Shown piece after piece: positions 10,882 through 20,969 of a DNA stretch of 64,000 nucleotides. The stretch spans positions 67,336 to 131,335 of the forward strand of contig CAYTGL010000004.1 in NCBI GenBank assembly GCA_964437335.1. The letters run 5' to 3'. The DNA is from JAITWN01 sp964437335. GTDB taxonomy: Bacteria; Pseudomonadota; Gammaproteobacteria; SZUA-140. The first letter of the stretch is position 1. Each line of letters opens with the position of its first letter. Made by a program: the position numbers and the translations under genes. The notes below the pieces were generated by a model, which was not told where the DNA came from, ran no database searches, and saw nothing but the letters and a program-made list of their open reading frames with translations.

Positions 10882-13014
10882 TCAGCGCATCGTCAGGGTA
10901 TCTTTGAGGATCTTCGGTGTGACGAAGATCAGCAGCTCGTTCTTCCGGTCGATCTTGTTGGTCTTACGGAACAGCGCGCCGACGATAGGGAGATCGCCGA
11001 GGAACGGCACCTTGTTCACACCTTCAGCGCGCTCCTGTTCATAGATCCCGCCGAGCACGACTGTCTCGCCGTTATTGACGAGAACCTGGGTCATGACCTC
11101 GCGGGTATCGACGCTCGGCACGCCCTGGAAAACCTGGCCGACGCTGTCCTTGCTGACCGACAGATCGAGGATGATCCTGTCATCAGGCGTGATATGCGGC
11201 TTGACCGTCAGGCCCAGCACCGCCTTCTTGAACTGTACCGTCGTCGCGCCGCTCGAGGCCGCGGTCAGGTACGGGATCTCGACACCCTGCTCGATCGTGG
11301 CCTGGCTCTGATTCGAGGTGATGACGCGTGGCGTGGAGACCACTTCGCCGCGGCCCTCCGCCTGCATCGCCGACAGCTCGAGATCGATCAGATAATCGGA
11401 GCCAAGCACTGCGAGCGCAAAATTCGCGGGTGTGCCCGATGTATTGGAAGCCGGCAGATTGACGTTCAGGCGATTGTCGAGACTCGGAAAATTCACTGGC
11501 AGCGGTGCGCTGTCGACCATCTGCCCCGTGCCGGCGAGAGATCCGGACGTGCCGATGATGCCGTTCGCGCCGTTGCTCTTGACGCCGGTCATGCCAAGAC
11601 GTACACCGAGGTCGCGGCTGAAGTCGTCGTTTGCGACGACGACGCGCGACTCGATCAGCACCTGCCTGACCGGTATGTCGAGCTTGCCGACCAGGGTGCG
11701 GATATCGAGCAGCTTGTCGGAGGCATCCCTGACCAGCAGTGTGTTGGTGCGGAAATCGACCGTCACGCTGCCGCGATCCGACAGCATCGAGTTCTCCTTG
11801 GCCTTGAGCAGAGCCGCCATATCCTCGGCCTTGGCGTAGTTGACCTGTATCAGATCTGACTGCAGCGGCGCGAGATCATCGAGCTGCTGGCGAGATTCGA
11901 ACTCCTGCTTCTCGCGCGCCGCAATCTCCTGCGCCGGCGCCACCATGATCACGTTCCCGACCTGGCGCATGCCGAGGCCACGGCTCCTCAGCACGATATC
12001 CAGCGCCTGGTCCCAGGGAACGTTCTGCAGGCGCAAGGTCACGTTGCCCTGAACGGTATCGCTCGACACCAGATTCATGCCGGTGAAATCCGCGATGATC
12101 TGGAGCACAGCCCTGACCTCGATATCCTGGAAGTTCAGCGACAGGCGCTCGCCGGTGTATTCTTCCTTGAGCTTCTGCTCGCGCTGCTCCGGCGTAATCG
12201 GCTTGACCTCGATGGTGAATGTCCGGTCAGACTGGTAGGCGAGATGTTCGAACAGCCCCTGGGTCTGGATCACGACCCTCACGTTATCGCCTTCCGGGAA
12301 ACTCTCGATTTTGGTTACCGGTGTCGCGAAGTCGACGACTTCCATGCGCCGCTTCAACTCCTCGGGCAGCCTGACATTCATGAAATCGACGGTGATCCGC
12401 CGTCCTGCCTGCTCGACATTGACCGGCGTGCTTGCATCGGGCAGTGTGACGAGAATACGGCCCTCGCCGCTCTGGCCGCGGTTGAAGTCTATGTTCGAGA
12501 TCTGGCGCCGCGCAATCTCGCGCATGCCTGCGAGAAGGCCGGCATCGCCCATCATGAATTCCGATTTCTGCTCCTGCGCAATCTGGGACGCAGCGCCTTC
12601 CACGATGATATAGACATTGCCGTCCTGGATGCGGGTTTCGTAGGGCACCATCCGGTCGAGATTCAACACGACGCGCGTACGACCGCTCGATTCGACCGCG
12701 TTGATGCTGCGCACGACGCCTACCCCAACGGACTTCTGTCTCGGCACCGCGCTCGTGGTACCGGGAAAATCGAGCGCGATACGCGCGGGGTTGTCGACGG
12801 TAAAGCTCAGCATGTTCGGCTCGGACACTACGCCGGCCAGACCCAGCCTGACCTGGACCTTGTTGCCGGGGAGCGCGGAGAATTCCCAGGTCTCGAGGCG
12901 TTGACCATCGGCATGGGCAGGCGCGACCGCCATGCCCAACAGCAGCATCGATGCAACCAGGAGCGCGGTCCTGCAAGCGCGTTCGATTCGATTTGTTGAT
13001 TTATCTGGTGCCAT
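10882..13014 (-). CDS. pilQ: Type IV pilus secretin PilQ
   Basis: Outer-membrane secretin through which the type IV pilus passes; 710 residues. The chosen ATG at 13012-13014 is followed at once by a clean signal peptide (RTALLVASMLLLGMAVAPAHA). Longer open reading upstream overlaps the pilP-pilQ gap and lacks sense as a secretion signal. Domain order: AMIN-type peptidoglycan-binding domains, an STN/secretin N domain (LSLNFQDIEVRAVLQIIADFTG), an N1/NolW-like domain, and the C-terminal secretin with VVSTPRVITSNQSQATIEQG, VPFLGDLPIVGALFR and LLIFVTPKIL. Last of the pilMNOPQ genes, before the Ig-repeat lipoprotein. Intact. Confidence 0.96.
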   Translation of the reverse strand: MAPDKSTNRIERACRTALLVASMLLLGMAVAPAHADGQRLETWEFSALPGNKVQVRLGLAGVVSEPNMLSFTVDNPARIALDFPGTTSAVPRQKSVGVGVVRSINAVESSGRTRVVLNLDRMVPYETRIQDGNVYIIVEGAASQIAQEQKSEFMMGDAGLLAGMREIARRQISNIDFNRGQSGEGRILVTLPDASTPVNVEQAGRRITVDFMNVRLPEELKRRMEVVDFATPVTKIESFPEGDNVRVVIQTQGLFEHLAYQSDRTFTIEVKPITPEQREQKLKEEYTGERLSLNFQDIEVRAVLQIIADFTGMNLVSSDTVQGNVTLRLQNVPWDQALDIVLRSRGLGMRQVGNVIMVAPAQEIAAREKQEFESRQQLDDLAPLQSDLIQVNYAKAEDMAALLKAKENSMLSDRGSVTVDFRTNTLLVRDASDKLLDIRTLVGKLDIPVRQVLIESRVVVANDDFSRDLGVRLGMTGVKSNGANGIIGTSGSLAGTGQMVDSAPLPVNFPSLDNRLNVNLPASNTSGTPANFALAVLGSDYLIDLELSAMQAEGRGEVVSTPRVITSNQSQATIEQGVEIPYLTAASSGATTVQFKKAVLGLTVKPHITPDDRIILDLSVSKDSVGQVFQGVPSVDTREVMTQVLVNNGETVVLGGIYEQERAEGVNKVPFLGDLPIVGALFRKTNKIDRKNELLIFVTPKILKDTLTMR

Positions 13015-13084
13015 GTTCTGTGTCCGATCCTGTTGGTCGCTGAAACTCGGGGTAACCATGCTCCACATCCTCAGAGTTACGTGC

Positions 13085-13630
13085 TCACTGCTCGCTGATG
13101 CCCAGAGAAGCGCTGCGCTCCTCCCATCCACCCAACCCATCGGGTATGATCTCGGTCATCATGAGATTGTTGTCGCTGATCGTCAGGATCTTCCCGAAGT
13201 TCTGGCCCATGTAATTCCCATGCCTGACGCGGTAGACGATTCCGTCAGGCGCCCGGACCAGACCCCATCTGACGCCCTGGAATTCGAGTGCGCCCATCAT
13301 GCGCAGCGTATCGAGCGGAAAACCTTCGAGAACTTCCTTGCGGCGATTGACATCGGGACGGAGCCCGGAGTCATTCTTTTCCACGATGGCATTTGCCGGA
13401 TCTGAACCCCACGACTGGAACGGATCCTTGCGGGTATGGGCGCTGTAGACATAAGTCTCCACCGGCTTGAATTCAGGAAGGGGGGCGATGCGCCCCTGCT
13501 TCTGTTTCGCCTCCGCGACAAAGTCGCGCAGGTCTGAAACACCACCATCGCTGCAGCCGGCAAGGAGCAGCAGCAACGGCAGGATCGCGAAAACCCTCGA
13601 GGTCATGACGTGTTTCGGTGTCAGTGTCAT
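13085..13630 (-). CDS. pilP: Type IV pilus assembly lipoprotein PilP
   Basis: Inner-membrane-anchored lipoprotein that links the PilN/PilO dimer to the secretin PilQ. The lipobox LLLLLAGC is near the N terminus. The body contains the PilP beta domain (LEFQGVRWGLVRAPDGIVYRVRHGNYMGQNFGKI). I choose ATG at 13628-13630, which overlaps the pilO stop as TGATG and has a GGAGGA site nine to ten bases upstream; a GTG one codon earlier is possible. About 181 residues, normal for the family. Confidence 0.95.
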   Translation of the reverse strand: MTLTPKHVMTSRVFAILPLLLLLAGCSDGGVSDLRDFVAEAKQKQGRIAPLPEFKPVETYVYSAHTRKDPFQSWGSDPANAIVEKNDSGLRPDVNRRKEVLEGFPLDTLRMMGALEFQGVRWGLVRAPDGIVYRVRHGNYMGQNFGKILTISDNNLMMTEIIPDGLGGWEERSASLGISEQ

Positions 13631-14283
13631 CACTTCAATTGTCCTCCGTCCAGCAGCTCTTCCTCATCGAGATAACGGTAAGTCCTGGCCGAAATTTCCA
13701 TGACCAGGTCGTTCTGAACCGGCCCCTTGGTGTTATTTTTCTTGCCCGGCTGAATCATCGGCCCGATCTTGAAGTCCTGCAGCGTGACAATCCGCGGCAA
13801 TGTCGCGATATCACTGACGAAGCGGCCGAATTCGTGATACCCGCCCGCGACCTTTATCTTTATCGGCAGTTCCGCGTAAAAATCCGCGGGGCGCTCTGCT
13901 TCCGGTTTGAACAACTCGAACTCGAGGCCGTTCTCGATGCCGGTCTGCGAAATATCAACCAGCAGTTCGGCGACTTCGGTCCGGCTCGGGAGCTGGCGCA
14001 GCATCGCGCCAAAGGAGCGCCGCATTTCCTCCATCTGCGCGATATAGGCGTCCAGACTGGCTGCCTTGTTCTGCTTTGCGAGGAATTCGCTCTTGAGCGC
14101 ACCTTCCTTGTTCCGGGTGACCTCCAGCGCCTCGATCTGGGTGCGGGTGTCGAACCACAATCCGGCGCCCAGCACCGCCAGGCTGAGCAGCGCGATTGCA
14201 GCGATCTTGAGCGGCTTCGGCCAGCGCGAGATATCGTTGAAATCGATATTCCGCAGTTGCGCCAGATTGATATTCAGCTTCAT
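13630..14283 (-). CDS. pilO: Type IV pilus inner-membrane protein PilO
   Basis: 217 residues: a short cytoplasmic N terminus (MKLNINLAQLRNIDFNDISRWP), one membrane helix (KIAAIALLSLAVLGAGLWF), a coiled coil, and a ferredoxin-like periplasmic domain. It pairs with PilN to form the alignment complex between PilM and PilP/PilQ. ATG overlaps the pilN stop (ATGA). Typical length and organisation. Confidence 0.95.
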   Translation of the reverse strand: MKLNINLAQLRNIDFNDISRWPKPLKIAAIALLSLAVLGAGLWFDTRTQIEALEVTRNKEGALKSEFLAKQNKAASLDAYIAQMEEMRRSFGAMLRQLPSRTEVAELLVDISQTGIENGLEFELFKPEAERPADFYAELPIKIKVAGGYHEFGRFVSDIATLPRIVTLQDFKIGPMIQPGKKNNTKGPVQNDLVMEISARTYRYLDEEELLDGGQLK

Positions 14284-14861
14284 ATGCGCTCCGCGTTCTT
14301 TGAATCGGCGCCGCTGCCGCCCGACCGGACCTGGTTGACGACGAGTTTGAAACGACTAACGCGCGTCTGCTCTCTCGCATCTGCCTCAATGACATCAAGT
14401 TTCGGATTATTGAACCAGGCCGAGTTGTCGAGGTTGCGCATCAGCGCGGAGATGCGAGCATTGGACTGGGCGGCGCCTTCGATGATAATGACGCTTCCGC
14501 TCTGGGAAATGCTCGTCAGGTACATGCCGGATGGCATGGCCATGACCAACTCGTCGAAGATATGGATGATTTCCGGCCTGCGAGTCTGCAACTGCTGGAT
14601 GATATCCATGCGCGCCAGCAACTGCTGCTTCTTGGTCTCGAGTGTGCGGATTTCAGCAATCTTTTCCTCGACCTTGGCAATCTCGTCCTGCAGAAACTTG
14701 TTACGCAGGTTCTGATCTTCGATCAGACTGCTCATGTGCAGATGTATATAGAGAAGAGCCATGCCCACCAAAATGACGGCTCCGGCGGCGATCGATATGA
14801 ACTGGCGCTGCTGCTCCTTGCGCCGCAGTTCACGCCAGGGTAATAGATTGATGCGTGTCAT
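14280..14861 (-). CDS. pilN: Type IV pilus assembly protein PilN
   Basis: Begins MTRINLLPWREL, the conserved PilN N terminus that docks in the groove of PilM, so the ATG at 14859-14861 is chosen over longer readings. A membrane helix (FISIAAGAVILVGMALLYIHL) and a long coiled coil with a periplasmic domain follow. 193 residues. The start overlaps the pilM stop (ATGA), supporting coupled expression with pilM. Confidence 0.96.
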   Translation of the reverse strand: MTRINLLPWRELRRKEQQRQFISIAAGAVILVGMALLYIHLHMSSLIEDQNLRNKFLQDEIAKVEEKIAEIRTLETKKQQLLARMDIIQQLQTRRPEIIHIFDELVMAMPSGMYLTSISQSGSVIIIEGAAQSNARISALMRNLDNSAWFNNPKLDVIEADAREQTRVSRFKLVVNQVRSGGSGADSKNAERI

Positions 14862-15928
14862 TTGTCTGCGAACCTCCTCAAAGCGAGACCGCAGGCGATC
14901 ATCAGAGATGAAGCGTCCGACCTGATTCCTTCGGGGCTGATGCGCGACGTCAGTGACATGTTGGCGAAGGGATTGGCAACCGAGGTCGTGATGCCGACCT
15001 TGTCCTCGATCAGCGCATCGACGCCGGGGATGGCTGCGCATCCGCCCGCCAGGACGATATGGTCCACCGTATTGTGCTGGCTCGATGAAAAGAAGAATTG
15101 CAGGGAACGGCTGACCTGCTGGGTCATCGCCTCCTTGAAAGGCTGCAGCACTTCGGCTTCATAGTTGTCCGGCAAACCGCCCTGTTTCTTCGCGAGACCC
15201 GCTTCCTCATAGGACAGGCCATAGCGGCGCATTATCTCTTCGGTCAGCTGTTTGCCGCCGAAGACCTGCTCGCGGGTGTAGATGACCTTGAAATCATGAG
15301 AAACGCTGAGCGTCGTCATCGTCGCGCCGATGTCGATGACCGCAATGGTCTTGCCTATGCCGTTGTCGGGGAGCTGGTTCGACAGCAGCGTGAATGCCGA
15401 CTCCATCGCAAATGCCTCGACATCGACGATTTTTGCGGTGAGGCCGCCGAGTTCGAGCGCCGCGACGCGGATATCGACGTTTTCACTGCGGGATGCGGCC
15501 AACAGCACGTCGACCATGCCTTCCTGCTTCTCTGACGGGCCGAGTATCTCGAAATCGAGGTTAACCTCCTCCATCGGATAGGGAATGTACTGGTCGGCCT
15601 CGAGTTGAAGCTGGTCGGACATTTCCTCGTCTGACAGCGTGTCGGGCATTGAAATGATCTTGGTGATCACCGCCGAGCCGGCCACTGCGACCGCGGCGTT
15701 TTTGGTCCGCGAGCCCGCCTTGCTGACGGCGCGCTTGATTGCAGCGCCAACGGCATCGACATCGGCGATGCTCTTTTCCTCGACGGTGCTCTGTGGCAGA
15801 GGCACTACCGCATAACTTTCGACCCGGAAACGGCCGCCGCTTTGCCCCAATTCGAGCAATTTCACCGACGTGGAGCTGATGTCGAGCCCGATCAGGGCTG
15901 TTGGCGCTCTGTTAAGCAATTGAAGCAT
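14858..15928 (-). CDS. pilM: Type IV pilus cytoplasmic assembly protein PilM
   Basis: Actin-like (FtsA-fold) ATP-binding protein that couples the cytoplasmic pilus motor to PilN. It begins MLQLLNRAPTALIGLDISSTSVKLLEL, the family N terminus. The ATG at 15928 has a GGAAG ribosome-binding site five bases upstream; an ATG four codons earlier would swallow that site. Actin-fold phosphate loops are seen at GLDISSTSVK and AVIDIGATMTTLSV. First gene of pilMNOPQ, divergent from the PBP1A gene as in Pseudomonas. Confidence 0.95.
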   Translation of the reverse strand: MLQLLNRAPTALIGLDISSTSVKLLELGQSGGRFRVESYAVVPLPQSTVEEKSIADVDAVGAAIKRAVSKAGSRTKNAAVAVAGSAVITKIISMPDTLSDEEMSDQLQLEADQYIPYPMEEVNLDFEILGPSEKQEGMVDVLLAASRSENVDIRVAALELGGLTAKIVDVEAFAMESAFTLLSNQLPDNGIGKTIAVIDIGATMTTLSVSHDFKVIYTREQVFGGKQLTEEIMRRYGLSYEEAGLAKKQGGLPDNYEAEVLQPFKEAMTQQVSRSLQFFFSSSQHNTVDHIVLAGGCAAIPGVDALIEDKVGITTSVANPFANMSLTSRISPEGIRSDASSLMIACGLALRRFADK

Positions 15929-16145
15929 GGCGACTTCCATTGATTGTCATTTGATTTAACGACTCCCGGTCCACAGACCGTCCCTGGGAACCACACGGAT
16001 CGGCCTGACGTCTAAGCTGGCATCCACCGTAAATCGTTCACTCACCGCCTGTTATCGTCCGATGTCTGAAAAAGTTTTATACTTCCGGCTGGAATTTTGT
16101 TAACTGGTCGCCATTCTCATCTGTGACCGGAAACCGGCACATCTT

Positions 16146-18602
16146 ATGAACTTCGCTCGCAAAATATTCCTGGCCGGGCTGATCGGCCTCGGCGGTCTCG
16201 CCATCCTGGGCGCCGCGGTGGCTGTTATCGGCTACATCATCGTCGCTCCGGGATTGCCGTCGATCGAGGCCCTCAAGGACATCCGGATGCAGGTTCCGAT
16301 GCGGGTCTTTACCGCCGACGGCAAGCTGATTGCCGAATTCGGGGAGATGAAGCGGACACCGGTGCGCTACGCGGATACGCCGGACCTGATGGTCAAGGCG
16401 ATACTTTCCGCCGAGGACGACCGTTTCTTCGAGCACCCGGGCGTCGATTACCAGGGTCTGCTGCGCGCCGCGGTCAATCTCGCCCTGACTCGCGAGCGCA
16501 GTCAGGGCGGCAGCACGATCACGATGCAAGTCGCGCGCAACTTCTTCCTGAGCAGCGATAAGACCTATATGCGCAAACTCAGCGAGATCTACCTCGCGCT
16601 CAAGATCGAGCACCAGCTCTCCAAGGAAGAGATTCTCGAGCTCTACCTGAACAAGATCTATCTCGGTAACCGGGCCTATGGCGTCGTCTCCGCGGCGCAG
16701 ACCTATTACGGCGTCGGTCTCGATGAACTGACGTTGCCCCAAATGGCAATGATCGCGGGACTGCCGAAGGCGCCGTCCGCCGCCAACCCGATCGCCGATT
16801 TCGAGCGCGCCGTCATCCGCCGCAATTATGTGCTGCGGCGCATGCGGGAACTCGGCCACATTGACCAGGAAACTTTCCGGGCCGCGCTCGAAACCCCGGA
16901 CAATGCCCGACTGTATGGACTTGTCCTCGAAATGGACGCCCAGTATGTTGCCGAGATGGCGCGCGCCGAGATCGTCGCGCGCTATGGCGAGGAGCGCGCA
17001 TACACCGAGGGATTCAAGGTCTTTACCACGATCGACTCGCGCCTGCAGGATGCGGCGGTCAGGGCCATGCGCAAGACGCTGCATGACTATGACCGCCGAC
17101 ACGGCTACCGGGGCGTCGAACAGAAATTCAATTCCGCAACGTACGAAAACGGGGACGCGATCAGACAACTGCTGGGCCGATATCCGGTCATCGGCGGGCT
17201 GGCGCCGGCGCTGGTCGTCAAGGTCGAGGGGCGTGGCGCGACCGCCGTCACCGCCAATGGTGCGGCCATTGACATCGACTGGGATGGCTTGTCCTGGGCG
17301 CGGCGCTACATCGACAGCAACCGGCGCGGCCCGGTTCCGCACGCCGCGGCCGATATCCTCGCGCCCGGAGACCTCGTGCGCGTCATGCCGGTCAACGGCA
17401 GCTGGCGGCTGGCGCAGATCCCCGAGGTCGATGGGGCGCTGATCGCGCTCGATCCGCACAACGGCGCGATCACGGCGCTTGCCGGCGGCTACGATTTCCG
17501 GCGCAGTCACTACAATCGCGTCACCCAGGCCAGGCGGCAGCCGGGATCGAGCTTCAAGCCTTTTATCTACTCGGCGGCGCTCGAGCAGGGCTATACCCCG
17601 GCATCACTGATCAACGACGCGCCGGTGGTCTTCGACGACCCGGGGCTCGAGAGCACCTGGCGGCCCGGTAATTACAGCGGCGAATTTTTTGGACCGACCC
17701 GGCTGCGGGTCGGCCTGATGAATTCCCGCAACCTGGTCTCGATTCGCCTGCTGCGCGCGATCGGCATCAATTATTCGATCGACTACATGACGCGCTTCGG
17801 ATTCGAGCCCGGCGGGATGCCTCGTGACCTGTCGCTTGCGCTCGGCAGCGGCGAGGTCACCCCGCTGCAGCTCGCCGAGGCTTATGCGATCTTCGCAAAC
17901 GGCGGCTATCGCGTGAAGCCGTACTTCATCGAACGCATCACCGGGCACAACGACGAAGTCGTCTTCGAGGCGGCGCCAGAAACGGTCTGCCCCGACTGCG
18001 AACCCGGAACTGACATCGGACCGCGAAAGGTCGTGGCGCCGATCGATACGGAAACACCGGAAGCGGAGAAACGGGAGCCGACGCCGCTCACACTCGCCCC
18101 GAGGGTCATCACGCCTCAGAACGCCTACCTGATGACATCGATGATGCGCGATGTGATACAGAACGGCACCGGCGTGCAGGCGCGCCAGCTCGGCCGTAGC
18201 GACCTCGCCGGCAAGACCGGAACGACCAACGACCTGCGCGACGCCTGGTTCGCCGGCTACAATGCGGACACGGTCGCGATCAGCTGGATTGGATTCGACC
18301 AGTCGCAATCACTGGGCAGCGGCGAAACCGGGAGCCGCGCCGCGCTGCCGATGTGGATCGATTACATGAAGGAGGCGCTGCGCGGTGTCCCGGAACGGCC
18401 ATTGACCCGCCCGCCCGGCCTGGTTACGGTCAGGATCGACCCCGTTTCCGGATTGCTCGCGGCCAGCAACCAGTCGAACGGCATCTTCGAGACCTTCCAG
18501 GTCGAGCACGTGCCGCGCCAGCACGCGGCGGCACAAACTCCCGGAAGAACCGGGGAACCCGCCGCAGGCGGCAAGACGCAGTCGCCGGAACAGCTGTTCT
18601 GA
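16146..18602 (+). CDS. mrcA: Penicillin-binding protein 1A (bifunctional murein synthase)
   Basis: Class A PBP, 818 residues, polymerising and cross-linking peptidoglycan from the inner membrane into the periplasm. After one N-terminal membrane helix comes the GT51 transglycosylase with catalytic Glu90 in LSAEDDRFFEHPGVD and the GGSTITMQVARN motif. An inserted OB-like region precedes the transpeptidase, which has SxxK (Ser468, GSSFKPF), an SRN motif and KTG (690-692, GKTGTTNDLRDAWFAG). Divergent from pilM with about 217 bases between. A TATACT element at 16078-16083 could be a -10 box, though I find no good -35 partner. Often called ponA in this neighbourhood. Confidence 0.96.
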   Translation: MNFARKIFLAGLIGLGGLAILGAAVAVIGYIIVAPGLPSIEALKDIRMQVPMRVFTADGKLIAEFGEMKRTPVRYADTPDLMVKAILSAEDDRFFEHPGVDYQGLLRAAVNLALTRERSQGGSTITMQVARNFFLSSDKTYMRKLSEIYLALKIEHQLSKEEILELYLNKIYLGNRAYGVVSAAQTYYGVGLDELTLPQMAMIAGLPKAPSAANPIADFERAVIRRNYVLRRMRELGHIDQETFRAALETPDNARLYGLVLEMDAQYVAEMARAEIVARYGEERAYTEGFKVFTTIDSRLQDAAVRAMRKTLHDYDRRHGYRGVEQKFNSATYENGDAIRQLLGRYPVIGGLAPALVVKVEGRGATAVTANGAAIDIDWDGLSWARRYIDSNRRGPVPHAAADILAPGDLVRVMPVNGSWRLAQIPEVDGALIALDPHNGAITALAGGYDFRRSHYNRVTQARRQPGSSFKPFIYSAALEQGYTPASLINDAPVVFDDPGLESTWRPGNYSGEFFGPTRLRVGLMNSRNLVSIRLLRAIGINYSIDYMTRFGFEPGGMPRDLSLALGSGEVTPLQLAEAYAIFANGGYRVKPYFIERITGHNDEVVFEAAPETVCPDCEPGTDIGPRKVVAPIDTETPEAEKREPTPLTLAPRVITPQNAYLMTSMMRDVIQNGTGVQARQLGRSDLAGKTGTTNDLRDAWFAGYNADTVAISWIGFDQSQSLGSGETGSRAALPMWIDYMKEALRGVPERPLTRPPGLVTVRIDPVSGLLAASNQSNGIFETFQVEHVPRQHAAAQTPGRTGEPAAGGKTQSPEQLF

Positions 18603-18625
18603 ACCGCCGCGCCGGTGGATGCGCC

Positions 18626-19921
18626 TTACCTTTTATCCGAGTCGATGTAATCCCGCTTTTGCGACCCGATATACAACTGACGCGGGCGGCCGATACGCTG
18701 ATCGGGCTCTGCTATCATCTCCATCCACTGCGCAATCCAGCCGGCGGTACGCGCAATCGCGAACATCACCGTGAACATGCTGACCGGGATGCCGAGCGCC
18801 CGATAGATGATCCCTGAGTAGAAATCGACGTTCGGATAGAGCTTGCGCTCGATGAAATACTCGTCCTTGAGGGCGATCTCCTCGAGGCGCATCGCCAGCT
18901 CGAAAAACGGATCGCTCGCATCACCGAATTTGGCCAGCACCTCGTGGCACATGCGGCGAATGATCTTCGCGCGCGGATCGTAATTCTTGTAGATCCGGTG
19001 GCCGAAGCCCATCAGCCGGAACGGATCGTTCTTGTCCTTGGCCTTGGCGATATATTTGGCGATATTGCTCACGTCGCCGATCTCGCTCAGCATGTACAGC
19101 ACGGCCTCATTCGCACCGCCGTGGGCTGGTCCCCACAACGCGGTGATTCCGGACGAGATGCACGCAAACGGGTTCGCGCCCGAGCTGCCGGACAGGCGCA
19201 CAGTCGCGGTGCTGGCATTCTGCTCATGGTCGGCATGCAGGATGAAGATCATGTCGAGCGCCTTCTCGGCAATCGGATCGACTTCGTAGTCCTCGCTCGG
19301 CACCGAGAACATCATGTGCAACAGGTTGCCGCAGTAGCTGAGACTGTTCTTCGGGTAGATGAATGGCTCCCCGATCGCATATTTATGGCTGCCAGCGGCA
19401 ATGGTCGGCATCTTCGCGATCAGCCGGTGCGCCGCGAGTTCGCGATGGGATCGATCGTGTATGTCGGTCGAATCATGATAGAACGCCGACAGCGAACCGA
19501 CCACGCCGACCATGCTCGCCATCGGGTGCGCGTCGTGATAGAAGCCCTGATAGAACCCTTTCAGACTCTCCTTGATCATCGTGTGCCGGCGAATCGAGTG
19601 CTCGAAGTTCGCAAGCCCGCCGACGGTAGGCAGTTCGCCATAGAGCAGGAGATAGGCGACTTCGAGAAAGCTGCTTCTCTCTGCGAGCTGTTCGATCGGG
19701 TAGCCCCGATAGAGCAGCAGGCCCTGGTCGCCGTCGATGAACGTAATGCCGCTGCTGCAGCTCGCGGTCGACTGGAACCCCGGATCGAAGGTCAGGCAGC
19801 CGAAATCCCGGTACAGGCGCGTGATATCGATCGCTGTGGGTCCGGAGCTGCCCTTCAGCACCGGCAGCTCGATGCTCTTCCCGGTGGCGTTGTCAGTAAG
19901 AGTGACCGTGTGTCCCGCCAT
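18626..19921 (-). CDS. gltA: Citrate synthase (type II)
   Basis: Condenses acetyl-CoA and oxaloacetate, first step of the TCA cycle. Start ATG at 19919-19921 is fixed by a GGAGGT site seven bases upstream, giving 431 residues, the size of the hexameric Gram-negative enzyme. Catalytic His267 (WGPAHGGANEAVL), His308 (GFGHRIYKNYDPRA) and Asp366 (PNVDFYSG) are in place, with LHADHEQNAST ahead of them. It lies 19 bases after mdh and ends convergent with the PBP1A gene. The unit maeB-mdh-gltA groups enzymes around malate and oxaloacetate. Confidence 0.97.
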   Translation of the reverse strand: MAGHTVTLTDNATGKSIELPVLKGSSGPTAIDITRLYRDFGCLTFDPGFQSTASCSSGITFIDGDQGLLLYRGYPIEQLAERSSFLEVAYLLLYGELPTVGGLANFEHSIRRHTMIKESLKGFYQGFYHDAHPMASMVGVVGSLSAFYHDSTDIHDRSHRELAAHRLIAKMPTIAAGSHKYAIGEPFIYPKNSLSYCGNLLHMMFSVPSEDYEVDPIAEKALDMIFILHADHEQNASTATVRLSGSSGANPFACISSGITALWGPAHGGANEAVLYMLSEIGDVSNIAKYIAKAKDKNDPFRLMGFGHRIYKNYDPRAKIIRRMCHEVLAKFGDASDPFFELAMRLEEIALKDEYFIERKLYPNVDFYSGIIYRALGIPVSMFTVMFAIARTAGWIAQWMEMIAEPDQRIGRPRQLYIGSQKRDYIDSDKR

Positions 19922-19940
19922 GTCTGCTACCTCCATCGAT

Positions 19941-20864
19941 TCAGGACAATAATGCCAGATCCGCGCGCACCTGTTCGACGGACTGGCTGAACTGCAGGCC
20001 CTCCTCGTCGACCAGCGGCAGCTCGATGATTCTTTCCATACCGCGCTTGCCGAGCACGACCGGGACGCCGATCGCGACATCCCGTTCTCCGTATTCACCA
20101 TCGAGCAATGCGACGCAAGGCAGGATGCGCATGCGGTTGTTGCATACCGCATCGACCATGACTGCTATTGCCGCCGCCGGCGAGTCATTCGCGCTGCTGG
20201 TCTTCTTCAGCGCGAGGATCTCCGCGCCGCCCTGCCGCGTACGATCGACGATGCTCCGGATCTGTTTCTCGCCCAGGAAATGACCGATCGGAATGCCGTT
20301 GATCGTCGTGTATCTCGGCATCGGCACCATCGAGTCCCCGTGGCCGCCGAGTACCAGCGCGGTCACGTCCTTGACCGACAGGCCGGTCTCCGCCGAGATG
20401 AAGCTCGCCATGCGCGCTGAATCAAGCACGCCGGACAACCCGAAGATGCGGCGTCGATCCCAGCCCGTTTGCTTCCAGACCGCATACGTCAGCACGTCGA
20501 CGGGGTTCGTCACCATGATGATGATCGCGTTCGGGGCGTGCTTCATGACATCGGCAACGACCGAGGAAATCACTTCGAAATTGGTCTGCAGCACATCCGA
20601 ACGCGACATGCCGGGCTTGCGCGGCACGCCGGCGGTGATGACGACGATATCGGAACCGGCCATGATGGCCGGATCCTCGTCGCCCCGGACCTGGATGTCG
20701 AAGCCGAACAGCATCGCCGATTCCTGGATGTCGAGCGCCGTGCCGCGTCCTATGCCTTCCCGGATGTCGGTCAGAACGACCTCCTCGAAATGCTCCTCGC
20801 GGGCGAGGATCTGTGCAGTGGACTCCCCTACCCGCCCGGCACCGACTATCGTGATCTTTCTCAT
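19941..20864 (-). CDS. mdh: Malate dehydrogenase, LDH-like type
   Basis: NAD-dependent oxidation of malate to oxaloacetate, 307 residues. Glycine-rich GAGRVGESTAQIL with acidic Asp33 (LTDIREG) indicates NAD. The substrate loop GVPRKPGMSRSD carries Arg82 and Arg88, the arginine pattern of malate rather than lactate dehydrogenases. Asn120, Arg151 and catalytic His175 (VLGGHGDSMVP) are present. This is the LDH-like MDH (MDH type 3), not the E. coli type. The ATG at 20862-20864 has a GAGGAG site upstream. Its product feeds GltA encoded next in the unit. Confidence 0.95.
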   Translation of the reverse strand: MRKITIVGAGRVGESTAQILAREEHFEEVVLTDIREGIGRGTALDIQESAMLFGFDIQVRGDEDPAIMAGSDIVVITAGVPRKPGMSRSDVLQTNFEVISSVVADVMKHAPNAIIIMVTNPVDVLTYAVWKQTGWDRRRIFGLSGVLDSARMASFISAETGLSVKDVTALVLGGHGDSMVPMPRYTTINGIPIGHFLGEKQIRSIVDRTRQGGAEILALKKTSSANDSPAAAIAVMVDAVCNNRMRILPCVALLDGEYGERDVAIGVPVVLGKRGMERIIELPLVDEEGLQFSQSVEQVRADLALLS

Positions 20865-20969
20865 CGCTGGCTGCTCCTCGGTTTCGCAAATGAACCAGGG
20901 CCTGCTTTTTACCGGCATACCGCCTGATGATGTCTCCTGGCAGTCCTATCGGCCCGCCCGGGGAAATCC

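Noticed and set aside
13015..13140. 42-residue upstream extension of PilQ
   Set aside because: It overlaps the pilP stop region and would bury the signal peptide; the internal ATG at 13014 fits a secreted secretin.
16077..17510. 477-residue minus-strand open frame opposite the PBP1A gene
   Set aside because: Antisense to a gene with intact GT51 and transpeptidase motifs; no ribosome-binding site or domain of its own.
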